Of a DNA stretch of 5,566 nt, positions 4,375-5,566 are shown piece by piece. How positions within the stretch are numbered: position 1 is the stretch's first letter; every line of letters begins with the position of its first letter. The notes under the pieces were generated by a model, which saw only the letters and a program-made list of their open reading frames with translations, was not told where the DNA came from and did not search any database. The position numbers and the translations under genes are program-made. Location of the stretch: positions 1 through 5,566 of the forward strand of contig JAJPEO010000383.1 in NCBI GenBank assembly GCA_021166815.1, in the 5' to 3' direction. This DNA is from Nocardioides sp. GTDB taxonomy: Bacteria > Actinomycetota > Actinomycetes > Propionibacteriales > Nocardioidaceae.

Positions 4375-5566
4375 CGGCGCCGCGGACTCCTGCCCCTCCG
4401 CGCCGATCGCGATCGCGACCAGGTCGGCGTCGTCGCGCCCGAGGGACCAATCGGTGAGGGTGTAGGACTCGGGGTGCGCCTGGACGACCCGCTCGGCGAG
4501 CCAGGCACCGACGAGCCGCTCGAGGACGCCGTGGATCTCGCCGGTCGGCACGCGGCGCAGCAGGCGACGGCCCAGTGCGGTACGGGTCCCGAGGCCGCCG
4601 CCGATGGTCACGTCGTAGGCCTCGACCCGCTCGTCCGACCCCTCGACCCGCGTCGTCGTCCCCTGCAGGCCGATCTCGCCGACCCAGTGCAGCGCGCAGG
4701 CGTGCGGGCACCCGTCGACGTGGATCGCGAGGTCGCCGATCTGCTCGGCACCGAAGCGAGCCGTGAGCCGCTCCAGGAGGTCGTCGAGCTTGCCCTTGGT
4801 CGAGGCGACGGAGTAGTTGCAGAATCGGTGGTCGGTGCAGGCGATCGAGCGGGCGAAGGCCCGGCCGCGGTCGGCGTCGAGGCCGAGGTCGGCCAGCAGC
4901 GCCTTGACCTCGTCGACCCGCCCGACCGGCACGTTGCCGAGGACGAGGTTCTGCTGGCGGGTGAAGCGGACGTCGCCGCCGAACGGCTCGATCGCCTCGG
5001 CCAGCCGCACCAGGATCGTCCCACTGACGCGACCAACGGGCACCGGGACGCCGATGTAGACCAGCCCCGCCTGACGCTGGGGGTGGATGCCCATGTGGTC
5101 GGCGTCCTGCGTGGGCGTGGGCGCGGTGCCGTCGGCCAGGGCACGCCCGAGCTCGGCCTCGACCTTCTCGCGGACCTTCTGCACGCCGTGGTCGTCGACC
5201 ATGAACTTGATCCGCGCCCGGGCGCGCGAGACGCGGTAGCGCAGGTCCTTCTGCCACGCGTCGGTGGTCGCCCGCAGCACCTCCAGCGTCTCCTCGACGG
5301 GGAACCACACCCCGAGGTCGCTCGAGATGCGCGGGGTGTTGGTCATGCCGCCACCCACCCGCATCGTGAAGCCGTGCCGGCCGTCGCGGTCCTGCGCGAC
5401 CAGGGCGACGTCGCTCACCTCGGGGGCGTTGCACTGCGCCGGGCAGCCGCTGATCGTGTACTTGTGCTTGCGCGGCAGGTTCGAGTAGTCCGGGTTGCCG
5501 TACATGAACCCGGCGACCTCGCGGATCACCGGCGCCACGTCGAAGGGCTCCTCGGCGGTCAGGCCG
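4099..5566 (-). CDS. Siroheme/[4Fe-4S] nitrite/sulfite reductase fused to a C-terminal MoaD/ThiS-like sulfur carrier (5' partial)
   Basis: The frame is open to the right edge (visible protein begins GLTAEEPFDVAP), so the N-terminus is missing; compared with NirA-type enzymes perhaps 170-190 residues. Numbering from the first visible codon (5565-5563), 488 residues remain. Residues 1 to about 120 are the end of the first pseudo-repeat, with NLPRKHKYTISGC. Then comes the second ferredoxin-like half-domain (HMGIHPQRQAGLVYIG), followed by the catalytic siroheme domain with cluster ligands C243 (CTDHRFC), C249, C286 (GCPHAC) and C290, a CX5C plus CX3C pattern. Beside an APS reductase, the likely reaction is six-electron reduction of sulfite to sulfide with ferredoxin; nitrite reduction cannot be excluded. 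From about residue 398 a separate ubiquitin-fold domain follows and ends in GG-stop. It is the first visible gene of the operon; its promoter lies beyond the window. Confidence 0.92.
   Translation of the reverse strand, partial: GLTAEEPFDVAPVIREVAGFMYGNPDYSNLPRKHKYTISGCPAQCNAPEVSDVALVAQDRDGRHGFTMRVGGGMTNTPRISSDLGVWFPVEETLEVLRATTDAWQKDLRYRVSRARARIKFMVDDHGVQKVREKVEAELGRALADGTAPTPTQDADHMGIHPQRQAGLVYIGVPVPVGRVSGTILVRLAEAIEPFGGDVRFTRQQNLVLGNVPVGRVDEVKALLADLGLDADRGRAFARSIACTDHRFCNYSVASTKGKLDDLLERLTARFGAEQIGDLAIHVDGCPHACALHWVGEIGLQGTTTRVEGSDERVEAYDVTIGGGLGTRTALGRRLLRRVPTGEIHGVLERLVGAWLAERVVQAHPESYTLTDWSLGRDDADLVAIAIGAEGQESAAPTAAVTVRVPGPLQQFVAGEDAIDVEAATVGEALRRIAGAHPQFGEHVLPDGTVDGAFLVAVGDDDIRGLDGLRTPVEAGAQIFIVMAMAGG

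Noticed and set aside
4363..4391. AGGAG (4391-4387, minus strand) before GTG codons at the start of the carrier domain, as a possible internal start making a free carrier protein
   Set aside because: The spacing to the first in-frame GTG (4365-4363) is 21 bases, too long for a normal start, and GTG codons are common here. Ribosome profiling or an anti-carrier blot would settle it.
3263..4465. 400-codon plus-strand open frame opposite cysH and the sulfite reductase 3' end
   Set aside because: It is antisense to confident genes, with biased composition and no recognisable domain; treated as a high-GC artefact.
4052..5434. Upstream extension of the cysH frame on the minus strand through the sulfite reductase
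   Set aside because: The extra part is an arginine/proline-rich shadow of the sulfite reductase gene. The APS reductase family start and a ribosome site place the start at 4051.

Overview
This window has very high GC content and strongly GC-biased third codon positions. The encoded proteins look actinobacterial: an MprB-like sensor kinase, a NirA/SirA-type siroheme sulfite reductase and an iron-sulfur APS reductase. A Nocardioides-like member of the Propionibacteriales would fit, but that placement is an impression from protein style and was not tested. Three protein genes are complete and two are cut by the window edges.

Left half, plus strand: the window opens inside a beta-CASP metallo-beta-lactamase (a probable RNase), with the first visible codons already inside its metal-binding motif. 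Five bases after its stop comes a complete membrane sensor histidine kinase of the MprB type. The two look co-transcribed. No response regulator is visible beside the kinase.

Middle: the kinase converges with a minus-strand sulfur operon across a 135-bp junction (2613-2747). The junction holds three copies of a ~20-nt repeat. Two are direct copies, the first of which contains the kinase stop codon, and the third is inverted. Copies 2 and 3 are the arms of an 80-nt, almost fully paired hairpin (2634-2713). An 18-nt direct repeat flanks the whole arrangement.

Right half, minus strand, read right to left: sulfite reductase (5' end outside the window), then APS reductase cysH, then a 152-residue protein of unknown function whose start overlaps the cysH stop (TGATG). 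These make an assimilatory sulfate reduction unit: APS to sulfite (CysH), then sulfite to sulfide (sulfite reductase). The most unusual feature is the C-terminus of the sulfite reductase. It carries a complete ubiquitin-fold MoaD/ThiS-type sulfur-carrier domain ending exactly in Gly-Gly-stop. This suggests that newly made sulfide may be passed to a carrier tethered to the enzyme as a protein thiocarboxylate. The last gene of the operon may be an accessory to this pathway.
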